NCBI GenBank assembly: GCA_905116865.2
Contig: CAJHNH020006257.1
Coordinates: 569,935-633,934, forward strand
DNA length: 64,000 nt
From: Candidula unifasciata
Lineage: Eukaryota > Mollusca > Gastropoda > Stylommatophora > Geomitridae
Direction of reading: 5' to 3'
Position numbers and translations under genes: made by a program. The notes under the pieces are model-generated. The model made no database searches. It saw only the letters and a program-made list of their open reading frames with translations, and was not told where the DNA came from. How positions within the stretch are numbered: the stretch's first letter is position 1; the number at the start of each line of letters is the position of its first letter. This document shows positions 63,759 to 64,000 of this stretch, one piece after another.

Positions 63759-64000
63759 GTGAGTGTATGTTACATAGTGTTCACGTTACATCATCATTCA
63801 CTGTGCGTTCCCTATTCTGAAATCGATTCTCCGTCAAATGTTCTCCGCGAGTCTGTAATAATAGTAATAACTGTACTCTCTCATTTCAACATGTGCACTC
63901 CCCTATATAAGCTCCGCTTCCCCCCCCCCCCCCTCTTTCCGCCCAGCCCCCCCCCCCCCCCAACTTTTACAATACTCCTGTGGGTTGATGACTCATCAAC

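Overview
This is a stretch of animal nuclear genome, most likely from a mollusc or a related lophotrochozoan. The sequence shows intron-rich genes with GT-AG introns, degenerate non-LTR retrotransposons (LINEs), a Tc1/mariner fossil, SINE-like elements and a hAT miniature element. It also carries an extreme load of tandem repeats: by my rough count about half of the 64 kb is minisatellite or satellite DNA. The phylum is an inference. There are no bacterial-type operons, no rRNA, and no tRNA or CRISPR that I can support.

Two genes can be reconstructed completely by hand. (1) EIF2B3, the gamma subunit of translation initiation factor eIF2B, lies on the + strand in 12 coding exons (22791-49749). 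All splice phases agree and give a 480-residue protein with an N-terminal nucleotidyltransferase-like domain and a C-terminal left-handed beta-helix. (2) A compact SAMD15-like gene lies on the - strand in 4 coding exons (59627 down to 53016). It gives a 148-residue SAM-domain protein. The two genes converge, with about 3.3 kb between their stop codons. The last two exons of an unidentified + strand gene lie at 3197-4755. A probable first exon (an ATG directly followed by a splice donor) lies at the right edge, near 63758.

Layout: 1-9 kb holds dense minisatellites around the 3' end of the unidentified gene, plus a SPIN-like hAT element at 5.2 kb. 9-11 kb holds a LINE fragment and a 40/59-bp array. 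11.1-17.3 kb is a 6.2-kb satellite with a 19-bp unit. 17.3-22.7 kb holds interspersed repeats and an antisense LINE. 22.7-49.7 kb is EIF2B3, whose introns are filled with arrays (25, 29, 31, 35, 38, 46 and 51 bp units, among others) and a LINE in intron 8. 50-53 kb is the convergent intergenic region with 18-35 bp arrays. 53-59.6 kb is the SAMD15-like gene, whose intron 2 holds a hAT-like element with a LINE fragment inside. 60-63.4 kb holds a Tc1 fossil, microsatellites and LINE tails. 63.4-64 kb is a probable promoter and first exon.

The most striking pattern is that many arrays are built from copies of exon-intron boundaries. Units contain the last bases of an exon plus its donor, the acceptor plus the first bases of an exon, or the branch-point region. 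The clearest cases are both sides of SAMD15-like exon 2, the EIF2B3 exon 4 donor, the exon 7 acceptor and donor, the exon 2 acceptor and the exon 11 donor. The same process has acted on transposons: one 1.4-kb array is an internal expansion of a SINE-like element, and another is an expansion of a Tc1 transposase C-terminus. I found no multi-gene functional system.
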